Assembly (NCBI GenBank): GCA_016193545.1
Contig: JACPSA010000074.1
Location: 1 to 15,148 of the forward strand
Origin: Chloroflexota bacterium
GTDB taxonomy: Bacteria > Chloroflexota > Dehalococcoidia > Dehalococcoidales > UBA2162
Direction: 5' to 3'
Length of the DNA: 15,148 bases
Part shown: positions 1 to 6,118 of the stretch, one piece after another
How the letters are laid out: every line of letters begins with the position of its first letter
Position numbering within the stretch: the stretch's first letter is position 1
Position numbers and translations under genes: made by a program
Notes under the pieces: generated by a model
Databases searched by the model: none
The model's input: the letters and a program-made list of their open reading frames with translations, nothing else
What the model was told of the DNA's origin: nothing

Positions 1-2
1 AT

Positions 3-638
3 CGTCCTCTCCCCGAGGGAAAGGTCAGCCCGGGCAGAGTTCTTCTGGTTGGTCTGGTGCTTATCGCCATCTCATTCCCTGTTGCCCTGCGAATAAACTT
101 TCTGACGGCACTTTTTGTTCTCACTGGCGCCTTGGTATATGTAGCGCTCTATACTCTATGGTTGAAAAGACGGACCTCCTTTAATATAGTTTTTGGCGGG
201 TTATCCGGTAGCTGTGCCACTCTGGCAGGGTGGTTCGCCGCCACCAGCGAGCTTTCTTTTACACCAGTGATGATAGCCTTGCTCCTGTTCCTGTGGACGC
301 CCAGTCACTTCTGGAGTTTTGCCTTAGTCCACCATGAAAGTTACCGGACTGCCAGCATACCGATGTTGCCCGTCTTAACCGGAGCGAAGAAGACATCCCT
401 TTTCATTCTGCTATCAACTGTTCTCCTGGTGCTGGCTTCTTTCCTGCTCTATTCTATCGGTTCATTCCATCAAGTGTACTTGATAGGTTCTGTTCTTCTG
501 GGTGCCATTTTCCTCAGTTCAAGTGTCCGACTCTGGATGCAGCCAACGAAAGAAAGGGCATGGACCAATTTTAAATTTTCCGGAGTATATCTTTTTGGAT
601 TGCTCGTAGTTATAGCTCTCGATGTGGTAGTACGATGA
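3..638 (+). CDS. ctaB: Protohaem IX farnesyltransferase (haem O synthase), 5' end missing
   Basis: This integral membrane UbiA-family prenyltransferase adds a farnesyl group to haem b to make haem O, a step towards haem A for haem-copper oxidases. The reading frame is open from the left window edge, so the N-terminal part with the first Asp-rich motif is missing; the first GTG at 57 is internal. The visible part starts with RPLPEGKVSP, a version of the family's TRxRPLPxGxIS motif, and continues with YTLWLKR, FNIVFGGLSG, WTPSHFWSFAL and IPMLPVLTG, which match family blocks YTxWLKR, NIVIGG, WTPPHFWxLAL and PMLPVVxG. Several hydrophobic helices are evident. Two blocks deviate: the usual PPLxGW stretch reads CATLAGW, and WTPPHFW has Ser for the second Pro. 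The stop is followed 22 bp later by a cytochrome c gene, which suggests a terminal oxidase cluster to the left. Identity is firm; activity cannot be judged from a partial gene. Confidence 0.92.
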   Translation, partial: RPLPEGKVSPGRVLLVGLVLIAISFPVALRINFLTALFVLTGALVYVALYTLWLKRRTSFNIVFGGLSGSCATLAGWFAATSELSFTPVMIALLLFLWTPSHFWSFALVHHESYRTASIPMLPVLTGAKKTSLFILLSTVLLVLASFLLYSIGSFHQVYLIGSVLLGAIFLSSSVRLWMQPTKERAWTNFKFSGVYLFGLLVVIALDVVVR

Positions 639-660
639 GTGTTTAGGAAAGGAGACTAAG

Positions 661-1032
661 ATGCTAAAGCTTGTGATACCGGCTACCTTGTTGATGGCAG
701 CGCTGTTCTTAATTTCTTGTACAGGGACACAGCCTACCCAGCCAGCACCGACACCACCACCAATACCCGTGCCAACACCAACACCAGCGGCAATAGACGC
801 TGCTAAATTGTTTGCCACTAACTGTGTCGTCTGCCATGGAGAAAAGCGGCAGGGGGTCTCCGGGCTAGGTCCAGCATTGACTCCGACAAGCCTGACGAAG
901 CTGAGTGACGCTGAGGTAAGGAGCACCATCTTGAAGGGCAGGACTAACACGGCAATGGCCGGATTTGAGGGACGCCTCAGTGCCGAGGAAATTGACGCTC
1001 TTATTCAACTCATCAAGCGTACCTCACCGTGA
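661..1032 (+). CDS. Monohaem cytochrome c lipoprotein
   Basis: Predicted small membrane-anchored c-type cytochrome carrying electrons outside the cytoplasmic membrane. The 123-aa product has a signal peptide ending in a lipobox (LISC, Cys20). A Pro/Thr-rich linker (about residues 24-42) holds the haem domain away from the lipid anchor. The domain has one CXXCH site (CVVCH, residues 55-59), a GLGPAL segment (69-73) and a likely distal Met ligand at Met99 in AMAGFEG, followed by a C-terminal helix with LSAEEIDALIQLIK. This order is typical of class I cytochrome c. The ATG has a good ribosome binding site, AGGAAAGGAG at 645-654. It lies 22 bp after ctaB and is probably co-transcribed, fitting an electron donor or subunit of a haem-copper oxidase. 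The redox partner cannot be deduced from this window. Confidence 0.93.
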   Translation: MLKLVIPATLLMAALFLISCTGTQPTQPAPTPPPIPVPTPTPAAIDAAKLFATNCVVCHGEKRQGVSGLGPALTPTSLTKLSDAEVRSTILKGRTNTAMAGFEGRLSAEEIDALIQLIKRTSP

Positions 1033-1482
1033 AACAATAAAAGAGCCAGAATTCGTTTTGAATAGTGGGAAGTCTTCTTATTTAAGTCATCCTCTAATGG
1101 TTCGGATGCCATTGGTCAGCGTTCGAACTTTGTGGTGAATGTGCTGGCTGGTGGGAAAGTTTTGAAAGGCTCAAGCACAAAAATGCAAAGAAGCTTAGAA
1201 AGCTGGCAAGTGGCAATGCCTATTTCACATTAACTCAGATTGTGACATCGTACGTACAGTCGAGCAGCCGTTCAATAGCAGGCTAGCCGTGAGTAAAATT
1301 CCTAGAACCAGAGATAATTTGTTCTGTTGCATTGATTCGGTCCCCTTCTGTCGGCTAATTTCTCAGACGATTGTCCAACATTATAGACGAAGAGTATTTC
1401 TTACGCAATAAGGATAATAAGGAGATGCAGCGGTATCAGGTAACAATTAAGTAGATTATTAGACAACTATCGTCGGATTTGT
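1033..1482. other. 450-bp intergenic region between convergent genes
   Basis: No convincing gene, RNA gene or intrinsic terminator was found here. The stretch reads AT-richer than its neighbours. One open frame on the plus strand (1098-1286, 62 codons, Cys- and Lys-rich product) lacks any ATG, GTG or TTG near its beginning and resembles nothing I recognise; it may be a gene remnant. The transcripts from the left (ctaB, cytochrome c) and from the right (the arsR-to-yggU series) both run into this area. Confidence 0.6.
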
Positions 1483-1770
1483 TTACCCGATATGTTGATA
1501 CTGCTCAAGCCGCCTGACGACCTGCTCCGGGGTCAGCCCGCTGATGGCGATTCTTTTCTTCTTGCTGGTCAGGCCTTTCTCAATAGTCAAGCGGCTTTTG
1601 CTCACCCCGAGGATGTCGCTGAGAAATTTAAGAAGCTCCTGATTAGCCTTTCCCTCTGTGGGCCGGGCAGCAATTCTCAGGTGTAACACTCCGTCCTCTA
1701 GGCGCACCATCTGGTTGTAAGCGGCGTTGGGATGAATCTGTACCATCAGTGTTACTGAATCCGGCTTCAC
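1483..1770 (-). CDS. DUF167 (YggU/UPF0235) family protein
   Basis: The small 95-aa protein belongs to the DUF167 family, known structurally from E. coli YggU and of uncertain function. The family blocks are visible: QIHPNAAYN near the N-terminus, LRIAARPTEGKANQELLKFL in the middle (the strongly conserved A-x-P-x-x-G-K-A-N core), and GLTSKKKRIAISG, corresponding to the usual GxxSRxKxxxI. The length is normal. The start is a GTG at 1768-1770 that overlaps the stop of the upstream tatD-type gene by 4 bp, with AAGGGAAT upstream as a weak ribosome binding site; the overlap supports this start and translational coupling. It is the last gene of the minus-strand series. No hairpin terminator was seen after it. 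Confidence 0.9.
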   Translation of the reverse strand: MKPDSVTLMVQIHPNAAYNQMVRLEDGVLHLRIAARPTEGKANQELLKFLSDILGVSKSRLTIEKGLTSKKKRIAISGLTPEQVVRRLEQYQHIG

Positions 1771-2609
1771 TTTGCTATTCCCTTAGAGAGGTCTTTCTTG
1801 TTGTTCTCTCCGAAGCGGAACAGGCGTTGGGCATTTTGCGTTGTTTCCCGGGCAACCATTTCCGGTGATTCGTCTCTAATCCGTGCCAGTGTCTCCACGG
1901 TCAGCGGTATATAAGACGGTTCGTTGCGCTGGCCGCGGTAGCTCGGCGGCGGCAGGAAAGGGCAATCGGTTTCAACCAGCAGCCTGTCCGCCGGAATTTC
2001 CCGGATAACGTGGTGCCAGCTTTGTGAGGCGGTGTAGCCGATATAAGCGCCCAGAGACAGGTAGAAGCCCATATCCAGGTACTGGTGGGCAGTATCACTG
2101 TTGCCACTGAAACAGTGAATGACCCCCGGGCTTTCTTCTTGAGGGCTTTTCCGTGATGACACCCAATCATGCAGCAGCTTCAGCATATCTTTCTCCGCCT
2201 GCCGGCAGTGAATAATAACGGGTAGCTGTAGCTTCGCTGCCAGGTCAAGTTGCCACTTCAAGGCCTGTAGCTGTGCTTCGTGCGGGGAGTAGTTTCGGTA
2301 AAAGTCCAGGCCCACTTCACCGATGGCGACCACTCTGGGATGGCTGGCGATTTCAGCCAGCCTGGCGATGTATGTTTTATCTACCCCGGCAACATCATGG
2401 GGATGAATACCGACCGTTGCCAGAATCTCAGGATACTTCTCCGCCAGCTCTATCGCCTTTTTGCTGGACTCCAGACTGGTGCCGACCGTAATCATCATCG
2501 CTACGCCTGCCTTCAGCGCCCTGGCTATCGCCTCCGGGCGGTCTTTGTCAAAGGCTCTCATGTCCAGATGAGCGTGCGTATCCACGATAATGAGGCCAGT
2601 TGTCGTCAT
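1767..2609 (-). CDS. TatD-family metal-dependent hydrolase (putative DNase)
   Basis: Cytoplasmic metallo-dependent hydrolase of the TatD family (amidohydrolase-type TIM barrel); characterised members are Mg-dependent 3'-5' exonucleases or metal-dependent DNases. The 280-aa product contains all diagnostic motifs in order: DTHAHLD (residues 10-16; His12 and His14 as metal ligands), GIHPHD (67-72), GEVGLDF (97-103; Glu98), IIHCR (His134), VIHCFSG (His165) and VETDCPFLPPP (Asp215), then the RNEP loop (228-231). Length is close to the usual 255-265 with a charged tail of about 15 residues. The ATG is preceded by AGGGAAAAG. It starts 37 bp after the mntP-type gene and overlaps the DUF167 gene by 4 bp, so it is part of one minus-strand transcription unit. 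No functional link to arsenic or manganese is evident; position may only reflect operon growth. Confidence 0.95.
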   Translation of the reverse strand: MTTTGLIIVDTHAHLDMRAFDKDRPEAIARALKAGVAMMITVGTSLESSKKAIELAEKYPEILATVGIHPHDVAGVDKTYIARLAEIASHPRVVAIGEVGLDFYRNYSPHEAQLQALKWQLDLAAKLQLPVIIHCRQAEKDMLKLLHDWVSSRKSPQEESPGVIHCFSGNSDTAHQYLDMGFYLSLGAYIGYTASQSWHHVIREIPADRLLVETDCPFLPPPSYRGQRNEPSYIPLTVETLARIRDESPEMVARETTQNAQRLFRFGENNKKDLSKGIAK

Positions 2610-2646
2610 TTAACTTTTCCCTAAGTCAAATTGGCTAGAAACTCAG

Positions 2647-3207
2647 TTACATAAGGTGGGTGACAAGGATTCTGATGCCGATAGCAATCAGGACGATACC
2701 GCCAAATGCTTCAGCCCGTTTGCCGACGATTTTGCCGGCTTTTACCCCGACCAGGGAACCAGTGGCGGTAACAATGAAAGAAGTTGCGCCGATGACCAGG
2801 CTGGCTATGGTGATGTTGACGGTCAGGAAAGCAAAGCTCAGCCCCACGGCTAAGGCATCGATGCTGGTAGCTATGGAAAGCGTTATTAAGAGAAAACCCC
2901 GCGTAATATCCGCCTTCTGGTTACGGCTTTCTTCTGATTTAAGCGATTCCCAGAGCATTTTGCCGCCAATGCCTGCTAGCAAAATAAAGGCGACCCAATG
3001 GTCATAATCGGCAATGAAGTCGACGATGGTTTGTCCGGCCAGCCATCCCAGGACGGGCATCAGTGCCTGAAATAGTCCAAAGGAGAGAGAGAGACGGAAA
3101 AGTTGAGGCAGGGAGGCGGTCCTTTTGGCGATGCTACCGCTGATAGCCACGGCAAAACAATCGGCCGATAAGCCAATGGCGATGAGCAGTATGGAGATGA
3201 AATCGAT
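2647..3207 (-). CDS. mntP: MntP-family manganese exporter with a non-standard or lost start codon
   Basis: Six-helix membrane protein of the MntP (former DUF204) family, which exports Mn(II). Family landmarks are GLSADCFAVAISGS in TM1 (canonical GxxMDAFAVSIG), FGLFQALMPVLGWLAG, DHWVAFILLAGIGGKM, and the internal repeat IATSIDALAVGLSFAF with its conserved Asp. The first half of TM1 is encoded upstream of the first usable GTG (3148-3150): the same frame stays open to a TGA at 3223-3225 and reads DFISILLIAIGLSADCFAVA. No ATG, GTG or TTG occurs there. I place the start at ATC 3205-3207 because AAGGGG (3214-3219) lies 6 nt upstream and the protein would then be 186 aa, near the 188 of E. coli MntP. 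A start at GTG 3150 would remove TM1 and a conserved Asp. Mutation, sequence error or genuine non-AUG initiation are all possible. Family assignment is firm, the start is not. Confidence 0.85.
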   Translation of the reverse strand: MDFISILLIAIGLSADCFAVAISGSIAKRTASLPQLFRLSLSFGLFQALMPVLGWLAGQTIVDFIADYDHWVAFILLAGIGGKMLWESLKSEESRNQKADITRGFLLITLSIATSIDALAVGLSFAFLTVNITIASLVIGATSFIVTATGSLVGVKAGKIVGKRAEAFGGIVLIAIGIRILVTHLM

Positions 3208-3290
3208 ATCAGTCCCCTTGTCTCAAGGTATTTCTGGGGAATCATATCATTTCTGTCCGTTCTCGTCCAGCCAGGTTCAGAGGGGTATGT

Positions 3291-4031
3291 TTATTCGGGC
3301 TTCTCGGGAAAAACCTCATCATAATAGGGGCATTGTATACGGGCACATTCGTGGTTTCTCAAAGAATAAGTACAACGAACCTTGTCGGCTTGAAGAAGGT
3401 TTATTCCGAGACGTTCGCGCAAGAATTCTACCGTAGACTGAATCGCAATACGGGAAGCTCTCTTACAGCAGCGGGGTTGCTCATCCAGCATGCGCGACAA
3501 AGCCTGGCTGGTAGCTGCCATGGCTAGAGTCCGTGGCTTGCCTGTCAAGGGAGTAGCTCCAGTGATGACACTTATGGCAATCCCCGCACCAACCGCGGCT
3601 CCACAGTCACCGTATAAGCCGCACCAGCCTCCTGGGACCTTACTCGCTCTCTCCAGGGCTTTTTCTACCGCTCCCTCTGGTAGAGGGTATCCGCTATTGC
3701 GAACGGCGGCTACAATGGCTGCGGGGACTATGCTATGATGTTCCGGTCCATGCATGGGAACTGACGGATGGCTCATAACCTGCTCAAGGATCGAAGCCGG
3801 ATCCGTAGTTTTAGAGGAAGCAAGCACTTGCCTCAAAACTTCTAATGCTGCCTTGCTATGGCAGGAATCACAAACATAATGTCCGGCCGGACAGTAAATC
3901 AGGGTCTTTTCCTCTTTTCCACAAAGGGCACATGTTTTGGTGATGGATTCGGTAGCGTAAACCAGCGGCCTGGCGCATACCCCGCAGTTGATTGCAGAAG
4001 CAAGAGCATTTTGTACAACCTTATCATTCAT
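3291..4031 (-). CDS. Cys-rich DUF5714-type protein, function unknown
   Basis: The 246-aa soluble protein has 14 cysteines and no signal peptide or membrane segment. The motif order matches what I recall as DUF5714, a domain found alone or fused to methyltransferase or radical-SAM modules in anaerobes and archaea; no function is established to my knowledge. Visible features are two CxxC pairs that could form a zinc ribbon (Cys16/Cys19 and Cys34/Cys37), CPAGHYVCDSCH (47-58), MHGPEHH (93-99, a His-rich possible metal site), and GGWCGLYGDCGAAVGAG (134-150), a Gly/Cys block typical of the domain. Two further cysteines at 188-189 and three near the C-terminus (220, 229, 234) complete the set. It lies 45 bp after acr3 and 83 bp before the mntP-type gene, same strand. 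The number of thiols next to an arsenic operon invites a redox or metal-handling role, but that is inference. Confidence 0.75.
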   Translation of the reverse strand: MNDKVVQNALASAINCGVCARPLVYATESITKTCALCGKEEKTLIYCPAGHYVCDSCHSKAALEVLRQVLASSKTTDPASILEQVMSHPSVPMHGPEHHSIVPAAIVAAVRNSGYPLPEGAVEKALERASKVPGGWCGLYGDCGAAVGAGIAISVITGATPLTGKPRTLAMAATSQALSRMLDEQPRCCKRASRIAIQSTVEFLRERLGINLLQADKVRCTYSLRNHECARIQCPYYDEVFPEKPE

Positions 4032-4076
4032 GTCATCACACTTGGGCTTTGATGTTCTCTTGATTCGTGCTTAAGC

Positions 4077-5153
4077 TCATAGCTCACTTTTCCAGGACAA
4101 CTTACGCTGGAAATAAAGCGCCACGTTCACCAGGCTGAGCAGTACCGGAACCTCAATCAGCGGACCGATGACAGTAGTAAAAGCCTGCCCTGAGTTAATG
4201 CCGAAGACGGCTACGGCTACGGCGATAGCCAGCTCGAAGTTGTTGCTGGCGGCGGTGAAGGCAATGGTGGTCGACACCGGATAGCTGGCACCTATCCTCT
4301 TTCCCATGTAGAACGATATGAGGAACATCAACACGAAGTAAATTAGTAGCGGTACGGCAATGCGTACCACGTCCAGGGGTATCCGGACGATAAGCTCGCC
4401 CCTCAGGGAGAACATTATCACGATGGTAAACAGAAGGGCTGCCAGTGTAATGGGGCTTATGCGGGGTATAAATCTGTTCTCGTACCACTCACGTCCCCTG
4501 GCCTTGAGGAATAGGAAGCGGGTAAGCATACCGCCGCAGAAGGGAATGCCCAGGTAGATGAAGACGCTCTTAGCAATCTCCCCGATGGTGACCTCTACCA
4601 GCGAGCCTTTCAAACCGAACCAGCCGGGCAGCACCGTGATAAAAATGTAAGCATATACCGAGTAGAAGACTATCTGGAAGACGGAGTTAAAAGCGACCAG
4701 TCCGGCCGCATACTCATGGTCACCACGGGCCAGCTCATTCCAGACGATGACCATAGCGATGCAGCGCGCCAGACCAATCATAATCAGCCCCACCATGTAG
4801 TCGGGATATGGCCAGATGAAACCGAGGAAGAGAATGGCGAGGAAGAACATGAGCACTGGGCCAATCAGCCAGTTCTGCACCAGTGATAGCCCCAGTACCT
4901 TATAGTTACGGAACACGCGCCCGAGCTCTTCATACCTCACATTCGCCAGCGGTGGGTACATCATCAGGATAAGGCCGATGGCGATGGGGATGGAAGTGGT
5001 GTCAACCTGGAAGAAGCCTATGAAGCCAGACACTCCCGGGACAAAATAGCCCAGCCCCACCCCAAAGCCCATCGCCAGAAAAATCCACAGCGTCAGGAAG
5101 CGGTCAAGCACGGAAAGCTGGTGGATGACAGAGCTATGTTCCCTATTGTTCAT
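4077..5153 (-). CDS. acr3: ACR3-family arsenite efflux permease
   Basis: Inner-membrane antiporter that exports arsenite, the product of the adjacent arsenate reductase. The 358-aa product has about ten hydrophobic helices and the ACR3 signature segments: MMYPPLANVRYEEL (64-77), GLARCIAMVIVWNELARGD (127-145) with the essential thiol Cys131, AFNSVFQIVFYS (154-165), TAASNNFELAIAVAVAVFG (300-318) with Glu307, and VIGPLIEVPVLLSLV (328-342). Cys131 and Glu307 correspond to the pair shown to be required in characterised ACR3 proteins. Length is normal. The ATG at 5151-5153 lies inside the end of arsC (11-bp overlap), so the two genes are translationally coupled; GGAG of the arsC tail is a rather distant ribosome binding site. 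The ACR3 type, rather than ArsB, is clear from these motifs. Confidence 0.96.
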   Translation of the reverse strand: MNNREHSSVIHQLSVLDRFLTLWIFLAMGFGVGLGYFVPGVSGFIGFFQVDTTSIPIAIGLILMMYPPLANVRYEELGRVFRNYKVLGLSLVQNWLIGPVLMFFLAILFLGFIWPYPDYMVGLIMIGLARCIAMVIVWNELARGDHEYAAGLVAFNSVFQIVFYSVYAYIFITVLPGWFGLKGSLVEVTIGEIAKSVFIYLGIPFCGGMLTRFLFLKARGREWYENRFIPRISPITLAALLFTIVIMFSLRGELIVRIPLDVVRIAVPLLIYFVLMFLISFYMGKRIGASYPVSTTIAFTAASNNFELAIAVAVAVFGINSGQAFTTVIGPLIEVPVLLSLVNVALYFQRKLSWKSEL

Positions 5154-5556
5154 TGCTTGATGTAATCTCCTTGATGAGCTTGGTCACCCTCTTCTTTATC
5201 TCATCCCTTATCTTTCTGACCTGGGGGAGTGTTTTACCGGCGGGGTCTTCCAGTGCCCAGTCCTCGGTCTCGATGAAGCTGGCCGGGCAGAGCGCTTCGG
5301 CTTCGGCACCGCAACCCATCGTAATCATCCTGTCGGCTTTCTCCACCATATCCACGGTAAGCGCCGTTGGTTTGCTGCGGGCGATATCTATGCCAACTTC
5401 TCGCATCGTCTCAACCACTACCGGATTGACCTTCTCAGCCGGCTGAGTGCCCGCCGAGTCGGCTCGTGCTTTTCCTTTCGCCATCCTGTTGAAGAAAGCC
5501 TTAGCCATCTGACTGCGGCCCGCGTTATGGACGCAGACAAAGAGGATTGTTTTCAT
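5143..5556 (-). CDS. arsC: Arsenate reductase, thioredoxin-coupled (LMW-phosphatase type)
   Basis: Cytoplasmic enzyme reducing arsenate to arsenite with electrons from thioredoxin. The 137-aa product has the low-molecular-weight tyrosine phosphatase fold signature CVHNAGRS at residues 8-15 (nucleophile Cys8, Arg14 of CX5R). Two more cysteines, Cys82 in MITMGCGAE and Cys90 in ALCP, stand where the pI258 ArsC enzyme carries its redox relay (Cys82 and Cys89), and the general-acid loop WALEDPAG holds Asp104. This triple-Cys pattern separates it from true phosphatases and from glutaredoxin-coupled ArsC. The ATG (5554-5556) overlaps the arsR stop as ATGA and has a strong ribosome binding site, GGAGGT, a few bases upstream within the arsR 3' end. 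The gene overlaps acr3 by 11 bp. Arsenate entry, reduction and export are therefore encoded as one compact module. Confidence 0.96.
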   Translation of the reverse strand: MKTILFVCVHNAGRSQMAKAFFNRMAKGKARADSAGTQPAEKVNPVVVETMREVGIDIARSKPTALTVDMVEKADRMITMGCGAEAEALCPASFIETEDWALEDPAGKTLPQVRKIRDEIKKRVTKLIKEITSSNEQ

Positions 5557-5927
5557 GGCTTACCTCCTACTTTCCGGTATCTCACAGCGCAGCCCGGACC
5601 CACTCGCTCTGCCTTGCTCAGACGCTGGCGGTCATGCTCAACGACTTTGTCATCCTGAAGTCCTCTGGAAACAGCCTCGATTAACAGTGACAGGTAGTCT
5701 TTCAGTCCCTCTCTATCTACGGAGTAGAGTGACCACAGTCCATCCTTGCGCAGCTTGAGGAAACCGGCATCATGCAGGATGCTCAGATTACGGGATGCCC
5801 TCGTCTGGGAAATATCCAGCGCCTGCATCACCTCGCAGACGCAACACTCTCTTTCCAGGAGAACATTGAGTATTCTCAACCTGGTCTCATCCGATAGAGC
5901 TTTAAAAGCTTTGATGGTATCTCTCAT
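5553..5927 (-). CDS. arsR: ArsR/SmtB-family arsenic-responsive repressor
   Basis: Winged-helix transcriptional repressor, expected to bind the promoter of its own operon and to release it when As(III) or Sb(III) binds thiols. The 124-aa product shows FKALSDETRLRIL (residues 8-20), the metal-binding segment ECCVCEV (27-33; Cys28, Cys29, Cys31, equivalent to the ELCVCD site of ArsR proteins), and the recognition helix SQTRASRNLSILHDAGFL (40-57). The wing follows as LRKDGLWSLYSV. The C-terminal tail after about residue 95 is basic and longer than the minimal fold, with one more Cys (113). It is the first gene of the series and overlaps arsC by 4 bp. No ribosome binding site precedes its ATG; the leader from the predicted promoter is only about 30 nt. 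Confidence 0.95.
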   Translation of the reverse strand: MRDTIKAFKALSDETRLRILNVLLERECCVCEVMQALDISQTRASRNLSILHDAGFLKLRKDGLWSLYSVDREGLKDYLSLLIEAVSRGLQDDKVVEHDRQRLSKAERVGPGCAVRYRKVGGKP

Positions 5928-5933
5928 TTAAGT

Positions 5934-5968
5934 TATATATGTCTGTATGCGCATTTACGATTATATAT
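5934..5968. promoter_or_regulatory. Candidate ArsR operator
   Basis: An 8-bp perfect palindrome ATGCGCAT (5947-5954) is flanked almost symmetrically by AT arms, TATATAT at 5934-5940 and TTATATAT at 5961-5968. The site covers the interval from the -10 element to the arsR leader, where a repressor would block transcription. Assignment rests on symmetry and position only. Confidence 0.45.
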
Positions 5969-5994
5969 TACTTCAGTATCACTGGCTTTGTCAA
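5965..5994 (-). promoter_or_regulatory. Sigma70-type promoter of the ars operon
   Basis: On the minus strand a perfect -35 box TTGACA (5989-5994) is followed by an 18-bp spacer and TAATAT (5965-5970). Transcription would start near 5958, about 30 nt before the arsR ATG. A better TATAAT match overlaps but would need a 23-bp spacer. Confidence 0.7.
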
Positions 5995-6058
5995 CAAGGA
6001 ATAGGAGCGCAGCGCTTTTTTTAGGGGGGGTGGGGGAACGTTTAAACGGAGTCTTTCT

Positions 6059-6093
6059 AAAAAGGGAAGGTGGTAGAAGTCCTACCACCTTCC
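6059..6093 (-). terminator. Intrinsic terminator after the haem-binding lipoprotein gene
   Basis: A 12-bp perfect stem (GGAAGGTGGTAG at 6065-6076 pairing with CTACCACCTTCC at 6082-6093) with a 5-nt loop is followed, in minus-strand direction, by CTTTTT. It lies 26 bp downstream of the gene's stop codon and upstream of the ars promoter, insulating the two units. Confidence 0.92.
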
Positions 6094-6118
6094 TGCGATG
6101 TTTTGCCGGTTCAATTAC

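Noticed and set aside
519..950. 143-codon minus-strand ORF with a Gly/Val repeat region
   Set aside because: It is the antisense shadow of ctaB and the cytochrome c gene; the Gly/Val repeats are the reverse complement of the Pro/Thr linker codons.
1119..1130. GTTCGAAC, similar to a tRNA T-loop
   Set aside because: The flanking bases do not form a T-stem and no acceptor or anticodon arm can be drawn around it.
3060..3245. 61-codon minus-strand ORF with an ATG, overlapping the start of mntP
   Set aside because: It is in another frame than the conserved MntP helices and its product is Pro/Ser-rich without family resemblance. A frameshift joining it to mntP would add an atypical hydrophilic N-terminus, whereas the family starts directly with TM1.
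3208..3290. yybP-ykoY manganese riboswitch before mntP
   Set aside because: The 83-bp leader is short and I could not find the conserved core loops; only a small hairpin over the ribosome binding site is visible.
6005..6022. AGCGC-A-GCGCT followed by seven T on the plus strand
   Set aside because: The one-base loop cannot form and no plus-strand gene ends nearby, so it is not a terminator.
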